From an uncultured Bacteroides sp. (GTDB lineage Bacteria; Bacteroidota; Bacteroidia; Bacteroidales; Bacteroidaceae): a stretch of DNA of 9,321 bases. Made by a program: the position numbers and the translations under genes. The stretch spans positions 1-9,321 of the forward strand of contig USSR01000229.1 in assembly GCA_900557355.1 (NCBI GenBank). The letters are read 5' to 3'. Positions 1-7,671 of the stretch are shown piece by piece (within the stretch, counting starts at the first letter, position 1; each line of letters opens with the position of its first letter). A model generated the notes under the pieces. The model had not been told where the DNA came from. It ran no database searches and was given only the letters and a program-made list of their open reading frames with translations.

Positions 1-327
1 GTAAAGAACGAAGAGATGACCGGTGAACTGATGACCGCGAAGACTATCTTCAAGAACGAAGACGGACGTCTGTTCCGCCACCTCCGTTACACGTATACTT
101 ACGATAACGAAAATCGCGTAACCAGCAAGGAAGCTTCCAAATGGGACAGCGTAAAAGAAGCTTGGGTTCCTTACTTCAAAATGAATATGGAATATAGCAA
201 TAATGAAATAGAAGTGAACTACGCCCGTTGGAACTCCAAGAGCAACGCTTACGACAGCAACATCCAAAAAAGTGTTTACGAATTGAACGATACCAATGCG
301 ACTTTGATGCTGGCAAGTACAAAATAA
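1..327 (+). CDS. DUF3836-like secreted protein, 3' end only
   Basis: This is the C-terminal 108 residues of a gene that begins before the window; the frame is open from base 1 and ends at TAA 325-327. The visible part is rich in Tyr, Trp, Asn and Lys and shows two related beta-hairpin-like units: one around YTYDNENRVTSKEASKWD, and a second around VNYARWNSKSNAYD. This 'Y-x-Y-D...N-R-V-T...K-W' pattern is the style of DUF3836, a family of small predicted secreted proteins of unknown function found mainly in Bacteroides. The signal peptide, if any, lies outside the window. An internal ATG at 16 is not a credible start, because the homologous-looking sequence continues upstream of it. A strong terminator follows 17 bp after the stop. 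The family assignment rests on recalled sequence style; no biochemical function can be given. Confidence 0.72.
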   Translation, partial: VKNEEMTGELMTAKTIFKNEDGRLFRHLRYTYTYDNENRVTSKEASKWDSVKEAWVPYFKMNMEYSNNEIEVNYARWNSKSNAYDSNIQKSVYELNDTNATLMLASTK

Positions 328-344
328 GTATACAAGCACTATTG

Positions 345-397
345 AAAGCCGGATACGGAGAATGTATTTCTCGGGTATCCGGCTTTTTGTTATTTTT
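345..397 (+). terminator. Intrinsic terminator after the DUF3836-like gene
   Basis: There is a perfect 12-bp inverted repeat, AAAGCCGGATAC at 345-356 and GTATCCGGCTTT at 375-386. A small asymmetric bulge follows, then an inner 5-bp stem (GAGAA 358-362 with TTCTC 368-372) closing a 5-nt loop. The right arm runs into a T-rich tract (TTTTTGTTATTTTT, 384-397). It ends the + strand gene and lies in the 107-bp gap between two convergent genes. Read from the other strand, the same hairpin ends in only TTT, so it may stop the convergent S41 peptidase transcript less efficiently. Confidence 0.9.
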
Positions 398-434
398 CAC
401 TATGCTCCTCCACTATCTGTATAGAGAAAGAAGC

Positions 435-1682
435 TTATCTTTTGGTTATAAGCCCGCAGGTATATTTCAAAGCGGTGTCTTCATCGTTCATGAAGTCGGC
501 AATTGTTTGTGATACTTGATGATGGGGAGGAATTCCCATCCCTTCCATAGGAAATCCTTTTGGTGATAAATCCGGTTGACGGGTGGGTATTCGCAAATAA
601 GTACCGTGTTTTGTCCTGAATGTGCGGGGACCATTGCCGGTGTCTCCTCCAGTGGCTTCACCGACAAGTGTTACGTTTCCGCTTTCTTTCATATCTATTG
701 TGAAACTTTCGGCGGCAGAGCAGGTGAAAGTGCCGGTCAGCAGATAGATTTTCCCTTTATAAGCATCTGCTTCGGGTTGCATTATCTGTTGCCTGCTGAC
801 GCAATGCGGTTGCTCTTTCCGGATAAAATATTTGCAAATATCCCGCCCGTTGCCGCTGTTGCCTCCTCCGTTTTGGCGGATGTCTATAATGAGATAGGGA
901 AGGTCTTTTATTTGAGGATAGGCTGTTTTGAAATCTTCCAGCACGGGGGACATCATGGTGTTGATGGCCAGATAGCCGATGCTGTCTTGCAAAACTTTGG
1001 TTTCTACGGTTACCTCTTTTTCATCAGAGAAGTAGTCTCTTCGTTTCAAGGGTAAAGAGATTGTCAGTGTATCGCCCTTTCTCAGTAACGTATAGTCTCG
1101 GAGGGTGTCGGCATAGCTGGTGAATGCGTAACGAGCTGATTTCAGATGCCTCCATGCGTCAGTTGACGACTCGGCATATTTTTCGTGCTGATTAATCCAC
1201 TCTTTATAAGGAACTTTGCTGATGGCTATGATGCAGTCTTTATCCTTGAACCCGTGTTGTGCCAGATAGGCATTGGGCTTGTTGATGTATAAGGAATCTT
1301 GTATGAGGACCGGAAATTGTCTCGCCGTGTACGTCCTGAAGCAGGAAATGGCATGACTGCACTGTAAGGCGGAAATGTACTCTTGTACTGCCAATCCATA
1401 GTCTGTGGTGGTTTGTGCCTGGCGGACACGGGTGATGTATGTCTGGTATAATGAATCCATATTCAGATGTTTGGCTTGGTATAGTGAATAGTTTTCCATT
1501 ACTATCTGGTGTATCTCCTCAAAATCAGCCTCAAACTGCGAAGGTTTCACAGGTATTTCCGAAAGATAGAAATACTCCGCTTGAGGTTCTTTGTTGTAAA
1601 AATGCTTGGCATAAATGCGTAATCCGCACCAGGCAACGGCGCATACGGCTATTACGATAAATGCAATTTTTAAATGTTTCAT
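435..1682 (-). CDS. S41 family peptidase (tricorn/IRBP-like), membrane-anchored
   Basis: A 415-aa predicted envelope serine peptidase of the S41 (C-terminal processing protease/tricorn core) family. Residues 5-22 form a hydrophobic N-terminal segment after MKHLK. Its only cysteines are in contexts (AVC, AWC) that are poor lipoboxes, so it is probably a signal anchor or cleaved signal peptide facing the periplasm. A helical N-terminal domain covers about 45-120, with the motif LQCSHA placing His110 where tricorn-type S41 enzymes have their active-site His. The peptidase core has the family signature DIRQNGGG (267-274). The nucleophile-elbow motif TFTCSAAES follows, with Ser322 as likely nucleophile, then [12 protein letters not shown] (340-351) and the closing GMGIPP (381-386). 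The catalytic Lys of CtpA-type enzymes (GKG motif) is absent, which favours a Ser/His mechanism. I see no clear PDZ domain between the two halves. The start ATG lies about 60 nt after a good promoter; the stop TAA is at 435-437. The gene is divergent from the macroglobulin gene. Substrate is unknown. Confidence 0.87.
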   Translation of the reverse strand: MKHLKIAFIVIAVCAVAWCGLRIYAKHFYNKEPQAEYFYLSEIPVKPSQFEADFEEIHQIVMENYSLYQAKHLNMDSLYQTYITRVRQAQTTTDYGLAVQEYISALQCSHAISCFRTYTARQFPVLIQDSLYINKPNAYLAQHGFKDKDCIIAISKVPYKEWINQHEKYAESSTDAWRHLKSARYAFTSYADTLRDYTLLRKGDTLTISLPLKRRDYFSDEKEVTVETKVLQDSIGYLAINTMMSPVLEDFKTAYPQIKDLPYLIIDIRQNGGGNSGNGRDICKYFIRKEQPHCVSRQQIMQPEADAYKGKIYLLTGTFTCSAAESFTIDMKESGNVTLVGEATGGDTGNGPRTFRTKHGTYLRIPTRQPDLSPKGFPMEGMGIPPHHQVSQTIADFMNDEDTALKYTCGLITKR

Positions 1683-1751
1683 GCTCTATAGAATTTTGTT
1701 ATACATATCGGTTGTTTCTTTAGAACTCTTATTTATGGCTCTTTTGTGCTG

Positions 1752-1783
1752 CAAAGGTAACCTTTTGCTTCTATATGTTGAAA
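1752..1783 (-). promoter_or_regulatory. Bacteroides-type promoter of the S41 peptidase gene
   Basis: On the minus strand the -7 element reads TACCTTTG (1759 down to 1752), an exact match to the Bacteroides TAnnTTTG consensus. A TTTC at 1783-1780 sits 20 nt upstream, in place of the -33 TTTG/TTG element. Transcription would start near 1745, giving a leader of about 60 nt before the ATG at 1682. The -7 element lies inside a 13-bp palindrome (see separate entry). The call is by consensus match only. Confidence 0.65.
1753..1765. promoter_or_regulatory. Palindrome over the S41 promoter, possible operator
   Basis: AAAGGTAACCTTT is a perfect 6-bp inverted repeat around one central base, and it covers most of the -7 element of the S41 peptidase promoter. 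The 9-mer TAACCTTTT occurs here (1758-1766) and again at 1790-1798, exactly 32 bp apart, about three helical turns. The second copy is itself flanked by a short inverted repeat, ACAGA (1785-1789) and TCTGT (1798-1802). This arrangement would suit a repressor or regulator bound on one face of the DNA, but in an AT-rich spacer it may be chance. Confidence 0.35.
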
Positions 1784-1881
1784 CACAGATAACCTTTTCT
1801 GTCTTATTATATTATACATTATGCAAATCATTCTCCGGAAATAAAACGAGTATTCCTTCATTGAGACTGTAGTAAATTTCT

Positions 1882-1910
1882 TTGTTCGCTTTTATGAGGA
1901 CACATGTTAT
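1882..1910. repeat. Operator-like element, copy 1 (degenerate)
   Basis: Positions 1882-1907 match 9178-9203 at 23 of 26 bases, the differences being at 1894, 1897 and 1904. The element consists of half-sites TGTTCG (1883-1888), an 8-bp gap, AGGACA (1897-1902), a 2-bp gap, and TGT followed by diverged bases (1905-1910). It therefore keeps the first dyad and only part of the third half-site of the copy at the right edge. It lies roughly 75-100 bp upstream of the predicted transcription start of the macroglobulin operon. A binding site for a dimeric regulator is the likely role; the regulator is not in the window. Confidence 0.6.
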
Positions 1911-1942
1911 TGGCATTTGTTATGTTATTAAGTCTGAACAGC

Positions 1943-1975
1943 TTTACTACCCTACGGATAAAAAATATATCTTTG
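1943..1975 (+). promoter_or_regulatory. Bacteroides-type promoter of the macroglobulin operon
   Basis: TATCTTTG at 1968-1975 matches the TAnnTTTG -7 consensus exactly. TTTA at 1943-1946, 21 nt upstream, stands in for the -33 TTTG element. Predicted initiation is near 1982, about 35 nt before the ATG at 2017. The position of this promoter is a main reason to place the start codon at 2017 rather than further upstream. Confidence 0.7.
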
Positions 1976-2016
1976 TGAATGAACCTGTTAATTGTCGGAC
2001 ATTAATCAAAACACAG

Positions 2017-5000
2017 ATGAAAAATATGTTTTATTGGGCTGGCATCATAAGCATTCTTATCTGCCTGCCGCTTCGGGTTTCCGCTCAGTCGTACGAACAA
2101 ATGTGGAAACAAGTTGAAGCTCTGGAACAAAAGCAGTTACCTAAATCTGCAATCAAAGAATTGCAAAAGATTTACGAGCACGCCAAACAGGAAAAGAACA
2201 TGCCCCAGATGATGAGAGCCCATCTGACAAAAGCATCCTTATCTATCAACGTCACCCCCGATAGTCTGGACCGTGAATTATCCGGACTGAAAACCTGGGT
2301 GGCGGAAGAAAAAGACCCGGTTTATAAAGCCATACTGAATCATCTGCTGGGATACTACACTCTCGATACCGGCAAGAGGGATGAGGCTGCCATAGACGCT
2401 GCCATTGCTTATTTCCGCCTTTCACTGCAAGATAAAGACCTGCTTTCACGGAAGTCCGCTGCGGATTACCACCCGATGACTGTCAGCAAAGAGCTGAGCG
2501 GGAAGTATTGCGGCGACAATATGTATCAGTTGCTTGCCCGGCAGGCCATCTCGCGGCTGAGTGGTTATTTCATTGTCAATCCCGTGTTAGCCGAGAAAAT
2601 ACAAACCGAGATATTGTCCATTTATGACGGGCTGATTGACTTCTACCAACAGCAAGGCATGACGGATGCCCGCCTATTGCTAATGCTCGATAAACTGAAT
2701 TACCAAGGGAATGACATCAGCCGCGGCGGTGTAAATGAAAAGCTGAGGCTGACCGACGAACAAGTAATAATCCTCCTGAAACAATGGGCCGAAGAGTTCT
2801 CCGCTTCCCCGCTTTGCGGAGAGGTATATTGCCAACTGGCAGAGTGCTACGACAGAATGCAGGATTATACCGCCAAACTGCATGCCGCCCAAACCGGACT
2901 TAAAAAATACCCCCAATCACCCTCTGCCAATGATTTGAAAGAACAAGCTGCCGAAGTGCTCACTCCCCGGCTGATGGTAGAAATCCCCTTTGCCTACCCG
3001 GCAAGGGAAGTGGATTTGAAAGTAAAATACCGCAATCTGACCGGGCTGACCGTAGAACTTTACCGGATGAACCTGCCCGTCACGAGCAATATTTTGGAAA
3101 GGGAAATAACAGCTTCCACCGTAAGTCAATACGGCAAACTGGTCGGCACCCGCCATTACCAACTGGCAGCCACCCCGGATTATATGGAAACAGATACCTT
3201 GCTGCGTTATAAATTTCCCACCGAAGGCATTTACATATTAAAATCTATCCCCGACGGCCATAGCAAGTATACAGCTTATGGAAAAGCTTATGTTTCCTCC
3301 CTGCAAGCCATATCCTTGGGATTGCCCGGCGGAAAACAGGAAATCAATATCATCGACCGCCTGACGGGACATCCGGTGGCAGGCACGGAAGTAGCTTATT
3401 ACCGTGTGTTGCAGGGAGAAGGTTATCGTTTGGTCAAAGCATATCCTGCGGACAGCAAAGGAACTGTTACCCTCACCCCGCCCGATGAAAGAAACTGGCT
3501 GGGAATAAACGTCCGTAAGCCGGGTGCCGACTATATGGAAATCAGCTATGCCGGTTTCTCGGGTGCGGGATATAATGTGCCCGCCTCCCGGAAGTGGGAA
3601 AGGCATGTTTCCCTCTTCACCGACCGGGCTTTATACCGTCCCGGGCAGGTGGTGCATGTTTCGGGGATAGCGTATGAGCAATCGGGTGATTCGATACGTG
3701 TCTTCTCAAGAGTCCGCAAGGATGTGGTGCTGCGGGATGCCAACCGGCAGGAGATTGGCAAACTATCTCTTGCTACAGACGAATTCGGGGCCTTTTACGG
3801 CGACTTTATGCTTCCCGAAACACTTCTCCCGGGAGAGTTTGAACTGTCGGTAGAAAGCGGTGAAAACCGTTATATCCGTGTGGATGAATACAAGCGACCG
3901 ACGTTTGATGTAGTCTTCCATCCTTATCAGGCTACTTATAACGTGGGAGATACCGTATTAGTTAGCGGCGAAGCAAAAACATTTGCAGGCGCTCCGGTAG
4001 GATTGTGCAGACTCAATTATAAACTCACCCGTTCGGAGAATGAATTCTGGAGGATTTCGGACCATGAAACTGTCCTGGCAGTAGGTGAAGTGCAGACTGA
4101 TGCAGCCGGTAACTTCCGCTTCCCGGTCTTTCTGCGCAAACCGGATGATTTCAAGCCCGACCGGCCGGGGCGTTACTACACCTATAAAATAACGGCTGAG
4201 GTCATCAACCTGACCGGAGAGGTGGAAAGCGGTACTTTGTCGTTACCGGTAGGGCAACAGTCCGTAGCCTTGCAGATTAAAGGTCTGCGCCCAAAGGTGG
4301 CTCGCGAGAAACGGGAGTCCATACAGGTGCTGGCTATGAATCTAAGCCGGCAGCCCGTAACGCTTCAAGCCACTTGCGTGGTGTATGCTTTGGACGAAAA
4401 AGGAAACAAAACCAATGAGGTATGCCGCCGCACAGTAGAAACCCGCCGCTCTTTTGTGCCCGATGATATACTGGCCCTTGCTCCGGGACGTTACACTATG
4501 GAAGTGTCAGCCCTCGACGGGCAGGGAAGAACCTGCACGGCAAGGCAGGATTTCATTCTCTTTTCGTTGGCAGACCGTCACCTGCCGGTACATTCACCGG
4601 AGTGGTTCTATCAGGACGGGACAGAGTTTAATGACGGGCATCCCGTCAGCCTGTATGTGGGCAGCAGTGAGAAAGATGTCTATCTGTTGTACGATGTCTT
4701 CTGTGGCGACAAGCGCATTGAATCCAAACGGATGGTTCTCAATAATGAAATCCGGCAGTTCACCTATCCCTATAAACCGGAATATGGAGACGGCATCACC
4801 GTGAACTTCGCCTTTATGCGCGAGAGCAAACTATACACCAAGCAAGTGCAGATATCCCGTCCCCGCCCGGATAAGAGCCTGCAATTGAAATGGATTACTT
4901 TCCGTGATAAGCTGCAACCGGGGGGAAAGGAAGAATGGCAGCTCCAAATCACGCATCCCGACAAGAAAGCGGCCGATGCGCAACTGCTCGCCACTCTTTA

Positions 5001-7644
5001 TGACGCTTCCCTCGATAAACTGTACGTCAATGACTGGGCTTTCAATTTGAACTTTCCCCGTTCCACTCCCGGTGTCCGTGCAAACCTGATATTCTCAGGC
5101 CATTCCATCTGGATGTACAGCAACTTCCCCTATGCGGGCAGCACTCTGCGCGGTTTTCGTTGGTGGGATGTGTATAGCACTCTGAATGCTCCGTTCTGGC
5201 GGGGTCCGCGTCCTGAGGGTAGTTTCCGTATAAAGCAGGATAGCAGGATGATGAAGCCCGTAGCTATCAGCCTCGATGCTGAAACTCTGTCTGATGACGG
5301 TTTTGAAGTAGAAGACGGAAGCTCCATTGAAGCAGTGTTTGAATGCTCTGATGCTGTGGCATTGGATGATGGTTCGCCATACGTTCCTCTCCGGCAGAAC
5401 TTTGCAGAAACTGCTTTCTTCTATCCAGCCCTCCGTACGGATACGAATGGAGTCGTAAGCCTGTCTTTCACCTTGCCCGAAAGCCTGACCGAATGGAAGT
5501 TCATGGGGCTTGCCCATACCCGGGGTATGGATTACGGGCAGATAACAGCCCGGGCAAAAGCTGTCAAGCCGTTTATGGTGCAACCCAATATGCCCCGTTT
5601 TATCCGTGTGAACGATAAACCGGTCATCAGTACAGGAATAATCAACTTGTCGGAAGAAAACATCCGGGGAACAGCCCGAATGGAACTGGTTGACCCGCAA
5701 ACAAACCGGATTCTGTCAACCCGCGAACACGAATTCAGTGCGGCTGCCGGAGCAACCGTTTCCGTATCGTTTGATCTGGAAATCCCGGATGAAGCTACGG
5801 TCTGGATTTGCCGGATTATAGCTGAGGGAGGCAATTTCAGTGATGGCGAGCAGCATTATCTTCCGGTTCTGTCTGATAAACAATGGGTGACTGAGGCAAT
5901 ACCCGTGCAATTGAACGGTGCGGAAAGTAAATCGGTTGCATTGGACGGCTTGTTTAATGACGGAAGCAAAACCGCTACCGACAAACGCCTGACGGTGGAA
6001 CTGACTGCCAATCCCGATTGGTATGCCATACAGGCTCTGCCCGTCATTGGTAATCCTTTGAATGAAGATGCCTTGTCGTGGGCAAGTGCTTACTATGCCA
6101 ATTCATTGTCCACAACCATTATCAATACCCATCCCCGCATCCGGCAGGTGTTCGAAAGCTGGAAAGCGCAGGGCGGTTCATCATCAGGCAATCTCAGTGA
6201 TAAAGAAGACCTGAAAGACCTGTTACTTAAAGAAACTCCCTGGCTGGCGGATGCTCTCAACGAGACGGAGCAAAAAAGAAGCATAGCACTTCTGTTCGAC
6301 CTGAACACAATGGGCAACCGTAATCAGGTTGCAGCATCCCGTCTGAAAGCATTGCAACTCCCCGACGGCTCCTGGAGTTGGTACAAAGGGATGTCGGGCA
6401 ACCGCTACGTCACCACCCGGATTGCAGAAATGCTGGCACGGCTCCGGACGATGGGTGCGTCTGTCGCTCCGCTACAGGGAATGTACGAAAAGGCGGTGAA
6501 TTATCTCCATACCCAATGGCTGGATGAATACAGACAGATGAAGGAAAGTGAAAAGAAGGGCGATAAGGATAGATTGCCCGGCGAGCAATCCCTGCATTAC
6601 CTGTATATCTGTGCTTTGGATGCGCAAGTTGCGAAGCGTGCCGATAAAAAAGCTTACTCGTATATGATTGGCAAACTGGAGGCAGCCCCTCCGGCTGATG
6701 CCATTTATGACAGGGCGCTTATCGCTACCCTACTGCATAAAGCAGGTAAAACGACCAAAGCGAACGAACTTGCCCGCTCCATTCTGGAATATTCCGTTGC
6801 CACACCCGGGATGGGACGTTATTTCGATACTCCGAAAGCCCGTTACTCCCGGAACAGTTATAGAATTCCGACGCAAGTGGCCGCCATCGAAGCCCTGTCC
6901 GCCATTCTGAAAGAACCGTTGGCGATTGCCGAAATGAAGCAATGGTTGCTTAAACAGAAGCAAGTGCAGGCCTGGGGCAATCCGGTAGCTACTGCCGATG
7001 CTGTGTATGCTTTCCTGGGTGGAGATGATAATCAGTTGGCAGAGAGCAGCGCTATGAAAGCGGAAATATCCGGAACGGAAGTGGTGACTCCCGATGATGC
7101 ATTAGGTTATGCCCGCCGTTCGTTCTCCGGCGATGAGGCTGAAACCCGGCAAATAGAAATAGCGCACACGGGTGCAGGAATAGGCTGGGGGGCTGTATAT
7201 GCCCAATATTTGGAAGATATGGATCAATTGCAATCTGCAAAAGGCAATGGCTTGAAAATCACCCGTACTTATTATAGAGATGGCAAGGAAGTTTCTTCAA
7301 AAACAGATTTGCATGTGGGAGATGAACTTACCGTCCGGCTGACAGTGAAAGCAGACCGGGATATGGATTTCATTCAGATAAAAGATACGCGTGCCGCCTG
7401 CATGGAGCCAAAGGAGGCCTTGTCGGGATATCGCCATTCCGATGCTATCGGCTATTATCAGGTGATGCGTGATGCTTCTGCCGAATTCTTTATTGATAAA
7501 CTAAGGAAGGGCATTGTTCAGATAGGATACAAAGTCTATATAGACCGTCCGGGAACTTATCAGACCGGTATTGCTACCGTGCAATCGGCTTATGCACCCG
7601 AGTTTGCCGGACATACAAAGAGTCTGTCTGTAACGGTGCGTTGA
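2017..7644 (+). CDS. Alpha-2-macroglobulin-like exported protein, thioester lost
   Basis: A 1875-aa bacterial alpha-2-macroglobulin (BAM) family protein, predicted to act in the periplasm or at the cell surface as a protease trap or envelope-protection factor. The ATG at 2017 is chosen because it gives a classic signal peptide: MKN, a hydrophobic core WAGIISILICLPL, and cleavage after VSA before QSY. It also follows a promoter. No lipobox is seen. A helical, TPR-like N-terminal part covers about 25-308 (clearest at 265-308). MG-type beta domains follow: MG1-like from about 318, MG2 with FTDRALYRPGQ (534-544), and the next beginning near DEYKRPTFDV (623-632). A bait-like acidic linker spans 1081-1125. 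The A2M signature FFYPALRTDTNG...TLPESLTEW is at 1134-1160. A helical thioester-type domain follows, including PDGSWSWYKG (1449-1458), then a C-terminal receptor-binding-like MG domain (about 1700-1875, with RDASAEFF 1818-1825). The slot where thioester BAMs have CxEQ reads DALS (1351-1354), so no thioester can form. Length is usual for BAMs. It is probably cotranscribed with the following lipoprotein gene. Confidence 0.92.
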   Translation: MKNMFYWAGIISILICLPLRVSAQSYEQMWKQVEALEQKQLPKSAIKELQKIYEHAKQEKNMPQMMRAHLTKASLSINVTPDSLDRELSGLKTWVAEEKDPVYKAILNHLLGYYTLDTGKRDEAAIDAAIAYFRLSLQDKDLLSRKSAADYHPMTVSKELSGKYCGDNMYQLLARQAISRLSGYFIVNPVLAEKIQTEILSIYDGLIDFYQQQGMTDARLLLMLDKLNYQGNDISRGGVNEKLRLTDEQVIILLKQWAEEFSASPLCGEVYCQLAECYDRMQDYTAKLHAAQTGLKKYPQSPSANDLKEQAAEVLTPRLMVEIPFAYPAREVDLKVKYRNLTGLTVELYRMNLPVTSNILEREITASTVSQYGKLVGTRHYQLAATPDYMETDTLLRYKFPTEGIYILKSIPDGHSKYTAYGKAYVSSLQAISLGLPGGKQEINIIDRLTGHPVAGTEVAYYRVLQGEGYRLVKAYPADSKGTVTLTPPDERNWLGINVRKPGADYMEISYAGFSGAGYNVPASRKWERHVSLFTDRALYRPGQVVHVSGIAYEQSGDSIRVFSRVRKDVVLRDANRQEIGKLSLATDEFGAFYGDFMLPETLLPGEFELSVESGENRYIRVDEYKRPTFDVVFHPYQATYNVGDTVLVSGEAKTFAGAPVGLCRLNYKLTRSENEFWRISDHETVLAVGEVQTDAAGNFRFPVFLRKPDDFKPDRPGRYYTYKITAEVINLTGEVESGTLSLPVGQQSVALQIKGLRPKVAREKRESIQVLAMNLSRQPVTLQATCVVYALDEKGNKTNEVCRRTVETRRSFVPDDILALAPGRYTMEVSALDGQGRTCTARQDFILFSLADRHLPVHSPEWFYQDGTEFNDGHPVSLYVGSSEKDVYLLYDVFCGDKRIESKRMVLNNEIRQFTYPYKPEYGDGITVNFAFMRESKLYTKQVQISRPRPDKSLQLKWITFRDKLQPGGKEEWQLQITHPDKKAADAQLLATLYDASLDKLYVNDWAFNLNFPRSTPGVRANLIFSGHSIWMYSNFPYAGSTLRGFRWWDVYSTLNAPFWRGPRPEGSFRIKQDSRMMKPVAISLDAETLSDDGFEVEDGSSIEAVFECSDAVALDDGSPYVPLRQNFAETAFFYPALRTDTNGVVSLSFTLPESLTEWKFMGLAHTRGMDYGQITARAKAVKPFMVQPNMPRFIRVNDKPVISTGIINLSEENIRGTARMELVDPQTNRILSTREHEFSAAAGATVSVSFDLEIPDEATVWICRIIAEGGNFSDGEQHYLPVLSDKQWVTEAIPVQLNGAESKSVALDGLFNDGSKTATDKRLTVELTANPDWYAIQALPVIGNPLNEDALSWASAYYANSLSTTIINTHPRIRQVFESWKAQGGSSSGNLSDKEDLKDLLLKETPWLADALNETEQKRSIALLFDLNTMGNRNQVAASRLKALQLPDGSWSWYKGMSGNRYVTTRIAEMLARLRTMGASVAPLQGMYEKAVNYLHTQWLDEYRQMKESEKKGDKDRLPGEQSLHYLYICALDAQVAKRADKKAYSYMIGKLEAAPPADAIYDRALIATLLHKAGKTTKANELARSILEYSVATPGMGRYFDTPKARYSRNSYRIPTQVAAIEALSAILKEPLAIAEMKQWLLKQKQVQAWGNPVATADAVYAFLGGDDNQLAESSAMKAEISGTEVVTPDDALGYARRSFSGDEAETRQIEIAHTGAGIGWGAVYAQYLEDMDQLQSAKGNGLKITRTYYRDGKEVSSKTDLHVGDELTVRLTVKADRDMDFIQIKDTRAACMEPKEALSGYRHSDAIGYYQVMRDASAEFFIDKLRKGIVQIGYKVYIDRPGTYQTGIATVQSAYAPEFAGHTKSLSVTVR

Positions 7645-7671
7645 AATTATTATTCATTTATTAATCATAAA

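Larger units (their letters stand above)
1683..2016. other. Divergent intergenic region, S41 peptidase / macroglobulin
   Basis: This 334-bp AT-rich stretch separates two divergently transcribed genes. It holds the minus-strand promoter near 1752-1783, the operator-like repeat at 1882-1910 and the plus-strand promoter at 1943-1975. An in-frame extension of the macroglobulin reading frame back to TTG at 1882 runs through the right part of it. The extension encodes nothing like a signal peptide, and the plus-strand promoter lies inside it, so I treat it as non-coding. I saw no RNA gene or terminator in it. Confidence 0.8.

Noticed and set aside
576..1055. 159-codon open frame on the plus strand opposite the S41 peptidase gene
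   Set aside because: The complementary strand encodes the S41 core motifs ([14 protein letters not shown]). The plus-strand product resembles no family and has no promoter.
1908..1925. ATTGGCATTTGTTATG as a sigma-54 promoter for the macroglobulin operon
   Set aside because: It has TTGGCA but no TTGC/TTGA at the required 10-bp distance, and it lies well upstream of a better TAnnTTTG promoter.
1683..2016. Invertible promoter (phase variation) between the divergent genes
   Set aside because: Phase-variable Bacteroides promoters are flanked by clear inverted repeats of roughly 10-25 bp; only short 5-6 bp dyads were found here.
5095..5700. 201-codon open frame on the minus strand inside the macroglobulin gene
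   Set aside because: It lies wholly within a clearly coding + strand region with conserved A2M motifs; its translation is rich in Cys, His and Arg with no recognisable domain or promoter. It is a shadow frame.
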